From assembly GCA_045403155.1 (NCBI GenBank), contig JAXIPB010000285.1, positions 1-16,244 on the forward strand: a DNA stretch of 16,244 bases, given 5' to 3'. Origin of the DNA: JAXIPB01 sp045403155. Lineage in GTDB: Bacteria > Actinomycetota > Actinomycetes > Mycobacteriales > Micromonosporaceae. The notes beneath the pieces are model-generated. The model saw only the letters and a list, made by a program, of their open reading frames with translations, was not told the DNA's origin and made no database searches. Positions within the stretch are counted from its first letter, which is position 1. Each line of letters starts with the position of its first letter. Of the stretch, positions 6,287 to 13,203 are shown piece by piece. The translations under genes and the position numbers were made by a program.

Positions 6287-6721
6287 TCGCGGCGGCCTCG
6301 AAAACCCGCTACGCACGAGCGCAAGGCCGAGCGAGATCACCCCGACCGCCAGGCTCACCCCACCGAGCCAGAGCACGACGATGAGTCCGTTGGGCTCGGT
6401 GCGCCCCGCGCCCATCGAGGACAGGAAGAACCCGGCCGACATTGCGATGGCGGCGAGCGGAATAGCGAGGCGGGCGACGTAGCCGAGAGCGCCGCGAAGG
6501 TTGGTCGCGTCGGCGAGGATCAGCGCCACCAGGCTCAGCGTGACGAGCACGCCAGCGTGGGCATGGCCGGCGCGAGAGAACGCGGTCTGGAAACTGGTGA
6601 GCTCCACGGCACCGCTGGCGACCCGGGTGAGGTAGAGACCGCCGAACTCGATGGCAACGATGGAGAGCAGCAGCAGCCCGGAGATGCGACGAGACGTACG
6701 GGATAGTTCCAGCGTCTGCAT
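6275..6721 (-). CDS. Small four-helix membrane protein, function unknown
   Basis: 148 residues from ATG 6721, with four hydrophobic segments: GLLLLSIVAIEFGGLYL, AGVLVTLSLVALILA, LAIPLAAIAMSAGFFLSS and LIVVLWLGGVSLAVGVISLGLAL. The loop between helices 1 and 2 carries FSRAGHAHAG, with two histidines near the membrane that could bind a metal or be structural. I recall similar small unnamed membrane proteins in actinobacteria but no known role. A GTG at 6742 in the same frame would add seven residues but lies inside the palindrome 6727-6746, so ATG 6721 is preferred. The only purine run (GGGGG) is one base from that ATG, so initiation may be leaderless or weak. Confidence 0.8.
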   Translation of the reverse strand: MQTLELSRTSRRISGLLLLSIVAIEFGGLYLTRVASGAVELTSFQTAFSRAGHAHAGVLVTLSLVALILADATNLRGALGYVARLAIPLAAIAMSAGFFLSSMGAGRTEPNGLIVVLWLGGVSLAVGVISLGLALVRSGFSRPPRDLG

Positions 6722-6726
6722 ACCCC

Positions 6727-6746
6727 CATTGTGACATATCACAATG
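6727..6746. promoter_or_regulatory. Operator-like palindrome upstream of the membrane protein gene
   Basis: CATTGTGA-CATA-TCACAATG: perfect 8-bp arms with a 4-bp centre, ending 6 bp from the ATG of the minus-strand membrane protein. Its size, AT-richness and position fit a dimeric repressor site. The core TGTGA-N4-TCACA has CRP-like half-sites but not the N6 spacing of CRP. The regulator is not identifiable from this window. Confidence 0.6.
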
Positions 6747-6773
6747 GCAGGTTGCTCGTGCTTCGCGAGAGTG

Positions 6774-7601
6774 TCAGACCGGGACCGTCAGCGTCGCCAC
6801 GAGGCCGGATGCGACGCTGCCGTTGACGGCGGCCAGCTGTCTTGAGTAGCCGTCGCGAAAGACGTTGTCCGTGTCGAGTGAGCTTTGGGCGAGGTTCTGC
6901 GCGCTCGCGCCGTAGCCGGCACTGGCATAGACGGTCTGGCAGACGTCGGCCGGGAAGGCGAGCTGCGACGTCGTCATCTTGCTCCCGGCGGCGGTTGCTT
7001 GGGCGAGGCTCGGGTAGATCTCGAAGTGGATGTGCGGCCAGCGCCCCGAGTACGCGCCGGGGAAGATGCTTCTGAAGGTCACGGCACCGTCGGCGCCTGA
7101 CTCCTGCACGCCGCGCAGATAGTTATCGTCCGCTACCGGCTGCGAGTACATCGAGTAATTTCCGTCGATGTCGCAGTGCCAGAGGTAGACCGCCGCACCC
7201 GAGTAGGCCGAGCAGCCCTGCGACAGGTCGAGGATGGTCAGATTGATGGTGAGCGGCACGCCGGTGACGACGCCGGACGCCGTGCCGAAGCTGGACCGGA
7301 TGTCGCTGCGCACGATCCCGCTCTGGGTGAGAACGTTGGGGCCGTTCGACCCATCGCCGGGAAAGGGCCCCGCGGTCTCGCCGGGGATCTCCGCGCAGTT
7401 CGAGTCGCCGGCCGCTGGGTCGGTCGGACTCGTGGTGGTTGAACCGGACGGCGTTGTGCAGCCAACCAGCGTGGCGATTCCGGCTCCGGCGAACAGGCCA
7501 AGCACCCGCCGGCGGTCCAGCAGCGTGGAAAGGTCAAAGGCAAGGCCCCGATCGTGATCCTGCTGTTCGTGATCTTCATGATCCGCATCGGCTCGTCCCA
7601 T
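6774..7601 (-). CDS. Putative lipoprotein intradiol ring-cleavage dioxygenase
   Basis: 275 residues. Family: non-haem Fe(III) dioxygenases of the protocatechuate 3,4-/catechol 1,2-dioxygenase type. All four expected iron ligands are visible: Tyr149 (DGNYSMY), Tyr184 (PGAY), His190 and His192 (RWPHIHFEI). The N-terminus has a Tat-like DRRRVLGLFAGAGIATLVGC with lipobox LVGC (residues 45-48), followed by a Ser/Thr/Pro linker. The enzyme is therefore probably exported and lipid-anchored, which is unusual for ring cleavage in aromatic catabolism but known for this secreted subgroup. The first 20 residues are His/Asp-rich (about eight acidic and four His). No aromatic-degradation genes are adjacent. 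Start ATG 7601 has no ribosome site. Divergent from clpB, sharing a 153-bp intergenic region. Confidence 0.92.
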   Translation of the reverse strand: MGRADADHEDHEQQDHDRGLAFDLSTLLDRRRVLGLFAGAGIATLVGCTTPSGSTTTSPTDPAAGDSNCAEIPGETAGPFPGDGSNGPNVLTQSGIVRSDIRSSFGTASGVVTGVPLTINLTILDLSQGCSAYSGAAVYLWHCDIDGNYSMYSQPVADDNYLRGVQESGADGAVTFRSIFPGAYSGRWPHIHFEIYPSLAQATAAGSKMTTSQLAFPADVCQTVYASAGYGASAQNLAQSSLDTDNVFRDGYSRQLAAVNGSVASGLVATLTVPV

Positions 7602-7690
7602 AGGGTTTGAATCTGCCGGAAGCCGCTGTGCGTCACATGAGTACGCGCTGTCTGTCTCCTGTGACCGTCATCCAGGCCTAGCAGTCCAGA

Positions 7691-7713
7691 CTTGAGTTGA
7701 GTAGACTCAACTC
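7691..7713. promoter_or_regulatory. HAIR operator of clpB (HspR-binding site)
   Basis: CTTGAGT-N7-ACTCAAC (7691-7711) matches the HspR consensus at 13 of 14 half-site positions. A second palindrome is nested in it: GAGTTGAGT-AG-ACTCAACTC (7694-7702 and 7705-7713), because the left half-site is tandemly doubled (CTTGAGTTGAGT). A -10-like TAGACT (7702-7707) overlaps the site. It lies 44 bp before the clpB ATG and between divergent genes, so it might also affect the dioxygenase gene. Confidence 0.9.
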
Positions 7714-7754
7714 TGGCTTCTGTCCACTCCAGACCCAGGTAAGCCCAGGGAGCT

Positions 7755-10352
7755 ATGAACACCGAACGATTGACCACCAAGAGCCGTGAGGTCATTACCT
7801 CCGCCGTCGCCATAGCCGGCAAGAACGGTCACGCCACGGTCGAGCCGTGGCATCTGCTGCTCGCGCTGCTCGACACCGGCGGGTCCACCGCGACCGCGCT
7901 GCTGCGAGCGGTAGGCGCGAATCCGGCCGATGTGAGACGGGCCGCGGCCAGAGCGGTGGAGAACCTGCCCAGGGCCAGCGGCCCCAGCGTCGCCGAGCCC
8001 ACGCTGTCCCGGGAGTTCGTGAACACCCTCGGCGCGGCGGAACAGATCGCCCGCCCAATTGGCGACGAGTACACGTCGACCGAGCACATCCTCGCCGGCC
8101 TCGCACGCGTGGGCGGCGCCGTCGCGAAGTCGCTGAAGGAGGCGGGGGCGACCGAGGAGAGCCTTGTCGCGGCGTTCCCGACCGTGCGCGGCGGAGATCG
8201 ACGCGTCACTACGCCCGACCCCGAGCAGAACTTCCAGGCCCTGGAGCGGTACGGCGTCGACCTCACCGAACGCGCCCGCGAGGGAAAGGTGGACCCGGTC
8301 ATCGGCCGGGATTCCGAGATCCGCCGGGTCGTCCAGGTACTTTCCCGCCGTACGAAGAACAACCCCGTCCTCATCGGCGAGCCGGGTGTCGGTAAGACCG
8401 CGATCGTGGAGGGCCTCGCCCAGCGCGTCGTGGCCGGTGACGTGCCGGAGAGTCTTCGCGGCAAGCGACTGGTCGCCCTCGACCTCGCGGCAATGGTCGC
8501 CGGCGCGCAGTATCGCGGCCAGTTCGAGGAGCGCCTCAAGTCGGTGCTCGAGGAGATCCAGAACAGCAATGGTCAGGTGATCACGTTCCTGGATGAGCTG
8601 CACACCGTTGTCGGCGCCGGCCGGGGCGAGGGCTCCATGGACGCCGGAAATATGCTCAAGCCCATGCTCGCCCGGGGCGAGTTGCGGATGGTCGGCGCGA
8701 CCACATTGGACGAATACCGCGAACACATCGAGAAGGACCCGGCCCTGGAGCGCCGCTTCCAGCCCATCTTCGTCGGGGAGCCGAGCGTGGGGGACACGAT
8801 CGGCATCCTGCGCGGGCTCAAGGAGCGCTACGAGGTCCATCATGGAGTCCGGATCACCGACTCGGCCCTGGTCGCGGCGGCGACCCTGTCCGATCGCTAT
8901 ATCTCCGACCGGTTCCTTCCGGACAAGGCGATCGACCTCGTGGATGAGGCCGCTTCGCGGTTGCGGATGGAGATTGACTCCCGGCCGGTCGAGGTCGACG
9001 AGATCGAGCGGGCGGTACGCCGCCTGGAGATCGAGGAGATGGCGCTGGCTAAGGAGCCCGACCCCGCCTCCGCCGAGCGCCTGGCGCTGCTGCGACGCGA
9101 ACTCGCCGACAAGCGCGAACAGCTCGCCTCCCTCGGTGACCGGTGGCGCAACGAGAAGGAGCACATCACCAAGATCTCCGCAGTGAAGGAGCAGCTCGAG
9201 ACGCTACGCCGGGAGGCCGAGCGCGCCGAGCGCGATCTCGAGCTGGAGCGCGCCTCCGAGTTGCGCTACGGCCGAATTCCCGAGCAGGAGCGCCAGCTGG
9301 CCGCGGCCGAGCGCGAGCTGCAGTCGCTCCAACACGACGGCGCCATGCTCAAGGAAGAGGTTGGCCCCGACGACATCGCCGAGGTCGTATCCAGCTGGAC
9401 CGGGATTCCCGCCGGGCGCCTCATGGAGGGCGAGACGGCCAAGCTCCTGCGGATGGAGGAGTCGCTCTCGCAGCGGGTCGTCGGCCAACCCGAGGCCGTC
9501 GGGGCAGTTTCGGACGCGGTCCGGCGGGTCCGCGCCGGCATCGCCGACCCGGACCGGCCCACCGGAACGTTTCTCTTCCTCGGCCCGACCGGAGTGGGCA
9601 AGACCGAGCTGGCCAAGGCGCTCGCCGAGTTCCTCTTCGACGATGAGCGCGCGATGGTTCGCATCGACATGAGCGAGTACGGCGAGAAGCACACTGTGGC
9701 GCGGCTCGTCGGCGCCCCTCCGGGCTACGTCGGGTACGAGGAGGGCGGGCAGCTCACCGAGGCGGTCCGGCGCCGCCCGTACTCGGTAATCCTGCTGGAC
9801 GAGGTCGAGAAGGCCCATCCGGAGGTCTTCGATCTGCTCCTGCAGGTGCTTGACGACGGGCGGCTCACGGATGGACACGGACGGACGGTCGACTTCCGCA
9901 ACGCGATTCTCATCCTCACGTCCAACCTGGGCTCGCACGCGATCGCCGATCCGACTCTCACCGATGAGCAGCGTCGAGACGCCGTGATGGCGGTCGTCCG
10001 CTCGCAATTCAAGCCGGAGTTTCTCAACCGGCTCGACGACATCGTGGTCTTCCACGCCCTCACCGGTAAGGACCTCGAGTCCATCGTGGACATCCAGCTC
10101 GACGCTCTGCGGCGACGCATCGCCGACCGGCGGCTCTCGCTGGAGGTGACCGAGGCAGCCCGGGATTGGCTGGCCAGCCACGGGTACGACCCGATTTACG
10201 GCGCGCGGCCGCTGCGCCGGCTCATCCAGTCCGCGATCGGGGATCAGCTGGCCAAGTCCCTCCTCGGCGGCGGGATCCGCGACGGCGACGCGGTCGTCGT
10301 CGATCTTCCCCGCCGAGCGCACAGCCTTACCGTGACGCCTCGCCACGCCTGA
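7755..10352 (+). CDS. clpB: ATP-dependent protein disaggregase ClpB
   Basis: Hsp100 hexameric ring that threads proteins out of aggregates together with DnaK/DnaJ/GrpE. 865 residues, full length. Order: Clp N-domain repeats (1-145); AAA-1 with Walker A GEPGVGKT (208-215) and Walker B FLDELH (Glu281); a coiled-coil middle domain (about 405-525) that contacts DnaK and sets ClpB apart from ClpA/ClpC; AAA-2 with Walker A GPTGVGKT (610-617), VILLDEVEKAHPEV and arginine-finger region FKPEFLNRLDD; C-terminal D2-small domain (GARPLRRLIQ). No IGL/F ClpP-docking loop is seen, consistent with a disaggregase. ATG at 7755, with GGGAG close at 7748-7752. A near-perfect HAIR at 7691-7711 indicates control by HspR, encoded at 4263-4724. 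Confidence 0.98.
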   Translation: MNTERLTTKSREVITSAVAIAGKNGHATVEPWHLLLALLDTGGSTATALLRAVGANPADVRRAAARAVENLPRASGPSVAEPTLSREFVNTLGAAEQIARPIGDEYTSTEHILAGLARVGGAVAKSLKEAGATEESLVAAFPTVRGGDRRVTTPDPEQNFQALERYGVDLTERAREGKVDPVIGRDSEIRRVVQVLSRRTKNNPVLIGEPGVGKTAIVEGLAQRVVAGDVPESLRGKRLVALDLAAMVAGAQYRGQFEERLKSVLEEIQNSNGQVITFLDELHTVVGAGRGEGSMDAGNMLKPMLARGELRMVGATTLDEYREHIEKDPALERRFQPIFVGEPSVGDTIGILRGLKERYEVHHGVRITDSALVAAATLSDRYISDRFLPDKAIDLVDEAASRLRMEIDSRPVEVDEIERAVRRLEIEEMALAKEPDPASAERLALLRRELADKREQLASLGDRWRNEKEHITKISAVKEQLETLRREAERAERDLELERASELRYGRIPEQERQLAAAERELQSLQHDGAMLKEEVGPDDIAEVVSSWTGIPAGRLMEGETAKLLRMEESLSQRVVGQPEAVGAVSDAVRRVRAGIADPDRPTGTFLFLGPTGVGKTELAKALAEFLFDDERAMVRIDMSEYGEKHTVARLVGAPPGYVGYEEGGQLTEAVRRRPYSVILLDEVEKAHPEVFDLLLQVLDDGRLTDGHGRTVDFRNAILILTSNLGSHAIADPTLTDEQRRDAVMAVVRSQFKPEFLNRLDDIVVFHALTGKDLESIVDIQLDALRRRIADRRLSLEVTEAARDWLASHGYDPIYGARPLRRLIQSAIGDQLAKSLLGGGIRDGDAVVVDLPRRAHSLTVTPRHA

Positions 10353-10362
10353 CGCGTCGACC

Positions 10363-10392
10363 GTCGGTCGTGGCCGGGTCGGTCGTGGCCGG
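10363..10392 (+). repeat. 15-bp direct tandem repeat downstream of clpB
   Basis: GTCGGTCGTGGCCGG occurs twice head to tail (10363-10377 and 10378-10392), starting 11 nt after the clpB stop. It is probably a local duplication. The rest of the 111-bp gap holds a -10-like TAGCGT at 10430-10435 that could serve the next gene. Confidence 0.8.
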
Positions 10393-10463
10393 CGGTTGCA
10401 TCGGGGTCGCGTCGCCTGAACCCGGCCGGTAGCGTGGGCGCGACGAACTGGGAAGGGAGGCTC

Positions 10464-11216
10464 ATGTCGTACACGGTCGGCAACCCGATTGCCAAACCGC
10501 GCCCCGCCACGGTTTCCGCGGCCAGCGTGCTGCTCTATCTCTGCGGCATCATCCAGCTCGCGTCGGTCGCGGTGTCGCTGCTCGCGCTGGGACCGATTCA
10601 GGACATCGTGCGGGAGGAGTTCGCGGATCGGCCTGAGGCGCGGACCATCGCCACGGCAACCACGGTCGGCATCATCGTCGGCGTGAGCGTCTCCGCCCTG
10701 CTCGCCATCGGCGTCGTCGTCCTCGGCGTGCTCGTGGGGAGGGGCAAGAACCCCGCCCGCATCGTCACCTGGGTGCTCGCGGGGATCGGTGTGCTCTGCT
10801 ACGGCTGCAGTCTGGCCGGCACCGCCGTGCAGAGTTCGCTCGCCGGACTTGGCTCGGATCCGCAGACCGCGGACATCCAGGAGCGGATCACGAACGCGAT
10901 TCCTTCCTGGCAGAACACGGTGAACACCGTTGCAACCATCATCGTGGTCATCGCGTTGCTTGCCGTCATCATCCTGCTCGCCCTGCCCGCCTCGAACGAC
11001 TTCTTCCGCAAGGAGCAGGAGGTCTGGACGCCGCCGACATGGCCTGGCGATCCCGCTGGCGGCTACTCGGCATTGCCCCCCAACCCGGTAGACCCGACCT
11101 CGCTGCCTTACCCGGGATCGCCGCCCTACCCGCCGCAGCCGCCCTACCCGCCGCAGCCGCCCTACTCGGGATCGCCGCCCTACCCGCCGCAGCCGCCGAC
11201 CGGACCTCCCCAGTAG
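10464..11216 (+). CDS. Membrane protein with proline-rich C-terminal tail
   Basis: 250 residues. Four predicted helices: VLLYLCGIIQLASVAVSLLAL (about 22-42), TVGIIVGVSVSALLAIGVVVLG (about 66-88), IVTWVLAGIGVLCYGCSLAG (about 99-118) and TIIVVIALLAVIILLALP (about 160-177). The C-terminal ~60 residues form a flexible tail with five six-residue units (LPYPGS, PPYPPQ, PPYPPQ, PPYSGS, PPYPPQ). Such Pro/Tyr-rich tails on small four-helix proteins are common in actinobacteria; the molecular role is unknown. Start ATG 10464 with AAGGGAGG (10453-10460); an in-frame GTG at 10434 lies upstream of that site and within the putative promoter, so it is rejected. The next gene starts 17 bp after the stop, suggesting a shared transcript. 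Confidence 0.88.
   Translation: MSYTVGNPIAKPRPATVSAASVLLYLCGIIQLASVAVSLLALGPIQDIVREEFADRPEARTIATATTVGIIVGVSVSALLAIGVVVLGVLVGRGKNPARIVTWVLAGIGVLCYGCSLAGTAVQSSLAGLGSDPQTADIQERITNAIPSWQNTVNTVATIIVVIALLAVIILLALPASNDFFRKEQEVWTPPTWPGDPAGGYSALPPNPVDPTSLPYPGSPPYPPQPPYPPQPPYSGSPPYPPQPPTGPPQ
11103..11192 (+). repeat. Five tandem 18-bp units in the proline-rich tail
   Basis: Five consecutive 18-bp units (start positions 11103, 11121, 11139, 11157, 11175). Units 2, 3 and 5 are identical (CCGCCCTACCCGCCGCAG); units 1 and 4 end in GGATCG. Identity at the DNA level suggests recent slippage, so tail length may vary between strains. Confidence 0.9.
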
Positions 11217-11233
11217 TGAGGTAGGGCGCATCC

Positions 11234-12022
11234 GTGGGCACACGCGCCGCTCTGGTCACTGGAGCAACTTCGGGCATCGGCGCCGCATTCGCCCGCCGCC
11301 TGGCCGAGGAGGGGTACGACCTGGTCGTCGTCGCGAGGGACGCAGGTCGACTCGAGCGGACGGCGGACGAGCTTCGGGCGGCGCACAGGGTTGGGGTCGA
11401 GGTGCTCTCGGCCGATCTCGCGAGCGACGCCGGCCGCGAGGCGGTCTCGGCCCGACTGGAGGATCCCGATCGAGCCGTCGAGGTTCTCGTCAACAGCGCG
11501 GGCCTGAGCCTCAACACCCCCTTCCTGCGCTCGTCGCCGGAGCGGGAGACGGAGCTGCTGAGTGTCAACGTGCATGCGGTCATGCGGCTGACACTGGCCG
11601 CCCTGCCGGGCATGGTCGAACGGGGGCACGGCGCGGTCATCAACGTCTCCTCGGTGTCTGGCTTCGGAGCGGCGATGCCGGGGTCCACCTATCCCGCGTC
11701 GAAGGCCTGGGTAACCAACTTCAGCGAATCGGTCGCGCTCTCCGTGCGCCCCTTCGGCGTACGGGTCATGGCCCTCTGCCCCGGCTACGTGCGCACCGAG
11801 CTCCACCAGCGCGCCGGCATCAACATGTCGAAGACACCCGAGTGGATGTGGCTGGACGCGGACGAACTCGTCGCCGACGCCCTGCGCGACCTACGTCGCG
11901 GCAAGGTCGTCAGCGTGCCGTCGTGGAAGTACAAGGTCGCCGCGTTCGGACTCCGCCATCTACCCCGTCGCGTGTTGCAGCGCGTCGCCCGAGACACCCG
12001 GGGTCGCATCGGTCGCGACTGA
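11234..12022 (+). CDS. Short-chain dehydrogenase/reductase (YqjQ/DltE-like)
   Basis: 262 residues, classical SDR. Cofactor loop TGATSGIG (9-16), Arg35 after the second beta strand (favouring NADPH), NSAG (87-90), and catalytic Asn112, Ser140, Tyr153, Lys157. The segment after PGYVRTELHQRAG and the C-terminal WMWLDADELVADALRDLRRGKVVSVPSWKYKV are characteristic of a widespread actinobacterial SDR group annotated only as oxidoreductase; the substrate is unknown. GTG start at 11234 with GAGGTAGGG at 11218-11226. It lies 17 bp downstream of the proline-rich membrane gene, so likely co-transcribed, and 88 bp before pyrE. Confidence 0.93.
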   Translation: MGTRAALVTGATSGIGAAFARRLAEEGYDLVVVARDAGRLERTADELRAAHRVGVEVLSADLASDAGREAVSARLEDPDRAVEVLVNSAGLSLNTPFLRSSPERETELLSVNVHAVMRLTLAALPGMVERGHGAVINVSSVSGFGAAMPGSTYPASKAWVTNFSESVALSVRPFGVRVMALCPGYVRTELHQRAGINMSKTPEWMWLDADELVADALRDLRRGKVVSVPSWKYKVAAFGLRHLPRRVLQRVARDTRGRIGRD

Positions 12023-12097
12023 GGCCGCCGCCGTGAGGTCATCGGGGTAACGCCGACATTCACAGCGAGGCTTCAGCCTGCACTGGCGTCGGGGAGA

Positions 12098-12103
12098 TAG
12101 GCT
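12098..12103 (+). promoter_or_regulatory. -10 box for pyrE, probably leaderless
   Basis: TAGGCT at 12098-12103 is followed by seven bases and then the pyrE ATG at 12111, the spacing expected if transcription starts at the A of the ATG. GGGGAGAT at 12091-12098 would then be outside the mRNA; if transcription starts further upstream it could instead act as a distant ribosome site. Confidence 0.5.
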
Positions 12104-12110
12104 AATCAAC

Positions 12111-12650
12111 ATGTCGGAGCGCGACGACCTGCGTAAACTCATCTATGATCTCGCCGTTGTGCAGGGTCGGGTGGTGCTGTCGTCGGGCGCGGAAGCAGAT
12201 TTTTACGTCGATCTGCGCCGACTCACGCTGCACCATGCGGGGGCTCCGCTCGTCGGTAGGGTCATGCTCGATCTCGTCGAGGATTGGGATTTCGACGCGG
12301 TCGGCGGGCTCACGTTAGGCGCAGATCCCGTGGCCGCAGCGATGCTGCACGCGGCGAACCAGCGCGGCTGGGCGCTGGACGCCTTTGTCGTACGCAAGGA
12401 GGGGAAGGCACACGGTCTCCAGCGGCGGATCGAGGGCCCCGACGTAGCAGGGCGTCGGGTACTCGCCGTCGAGGACACTTCGACTACCGGCAGTAGCGTG
12501 TTGGCCGCGGTCGATGCATTGCGTGAGGCAGGTGCCGAAGTCGTGGGAACTGCGGTAATTGTCGATCGGGGCGCGGGGGACGCGGTTCGAGCGACGGGGC
12601 TGGACTTTCGGTCGGCGTACACGCTCACCGATCTGGACCTCCATGCCTGA
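12111..12650 (+). CDS. pyrE: Orotate phosphoribosyltransferase
   Basis: Fifth step of de novo pyrimidine synthesis: orotate + PRPP to OMP + pyrophosphate; cytosolic dimer. 179 residues, normal for the actinobacterial form. Visible: substrate-binding FYVDLRRLTL (31-40), GGLTLGADP (65-73), the catalytic flexible loop VRKEGKAHG (94-102), and the PRPP-binding motif VLAVEDTSTTGSS (117-129) with the two acidic residues Glu121 and Asp122. The placement near clpB and an SDR gene matches the order I recall from mycobacteria (clpB-...-pyrE). No other pyr genes and no PyrR-type attenuator are visible around it, so it is probably expressed separately from its -10 at 12098. Confidence 0.96.
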   Translation: MSERDDLRKLIYDLAVVQGRVVLSSGAEADFYVDLRRLTLHHAGAPLVGRVMLDLVEDWDFDAVGGLTLGADPVAAAMLHAANQRGWALDAFVVRKEGKAHGLQRRIEGPDVAGRRVLAVEDTSTTGSSVLAAVDALREAGAEVVGTAVIVDRGAGDAVRATGLDFRSAYTLTDLDLHA

Positions 12651-12731
12651 CTCTTCAGTCAACAAGAATTGTCGGTTCGATAGCTACGGATATGTGGCCG
12701 AATCGATGGTCCCTGGTGGAAGGATGTACAC

Positions 12732-13100
12732 GTGCGAACTGCGCTGGCCGAACTAATACTGCCCCAGGCCTCGCCGCTCAACGGCGAAGTCTACGACCGC
12801 ATCGATGCTGAGCGACTGGCTGGTGTCCTCAAGGCACTCGCCGATCCGGCGCGCCTGCGCCTGCTCAGCCTCATCCAGGCCTCGCCCGACGGCGAGGCGT
12901 GCGTCTGCGACCTGACCGCACCCATCGGTCTGTCGCAGCCGACAGTCAGCCACCACCTGCGGATCCTGACCGAGTCCGGTTTGCTCGAGCGGGAGAAGCG
13001 CGGTGTGTGGGCCTACTACCGGCTCGTGCCGTCCGCGATCCAAGCGATCGCCGACCTCCTCACGCCACCTCGCAAGCGCGCCACCAAGAAGGCTCGCTGA
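12732..13100 (+). CDS. ArsR/SmtB-family transcriptional regulator
   Basis: 122 residues. Winged helix-turn-helix: VLKALADPARLRLLSLIQ (about 32-49), the metal-site segment EACVCDL with Cys57 and Cys59, then recognition helix SQPTVSHHLRIL and the wing GLLEREKRGVWAYYRLV. CVCDL is the As(III)/Sb(III)-binding motif of ArsR repressors (alpha-3 site); no third cysteine is present. A Lys/Arg-rich tail ends the protein. GTG start at 12732 with GGAAGGA (12718-12724) seven bases upstream; the 81-bp upstream region is relatively AT-rich and probably holds its promoter. No arsenate reductase, ArsB or Acr3 gene is next to it; the following gene is a class II aldolase after a GC hairpin region. Confidence 0.94.
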   Translation: MRTALAELILPQASPLNGEVYDRIDAERLAGVLKALADPARLRLLSLIQASPDGEACVCDLTAPIGLSQPTVSHHLRILTESGLLEREKRGVWAYYRLVPSAIQAIADLLTPPRKRATKKAR

Positions 13101-13103
13101 TTT

Positions 13104-13171
13104 CGCGGCCTCGCGGGCCCCCCGGGGCCTGGCCGCGCCCCCGCGCGCCGGCATGCTATGGCCGGCGCGCG
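13104..13171 (+). terminator. GC-rich hairpins between arsR-like gene and aldolase
   Basis: Two stems follow the regulator stop: CGCGGCC (13104-13110) with GGCCGCG (13131-13137), and a perfect 11-bp CGCGCGCCGGC (13142-13152) with GCCGGCGCGCG (13161-13171), loop ATGCTATG. There is no T-tract. They probably reduce read-through into the aldolase; termination is inferred. Confidence 0.5.
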
Positions 13172-13203
13172 AGGCCCATGCCAGAAGGTGTGTCCGGGGC
13201 CGT

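Noticed and set aside
6727..6746. CRP-binding site
   Set aside because: The half-sites TGTGA/TCACA are separated by 4 bp, not the 6 bp of CRP sites, so only a generic operator is claimed.
7707..9164. 485-codon minus-strand frame, antisense to clpB
   Set aside because: Shadow of clpB third-position GC; composition is that of an antisense translation with no motifs.
9204..11243. 679-codon minus-strand frame across clpB and the proline-rich gene
   Set aside because: Spans two real sense genes and their gap. The amino-acid composition (Arg/Asp/His repeats) is typical of antisense frames.
13003..13203. N-terminal extension of the aldolase frame upstream of ATG 13204
   Set aside because: It overlaps the ArsR-like gene in another frame and the GC hairpins; family similarity begins at the 13204 start.
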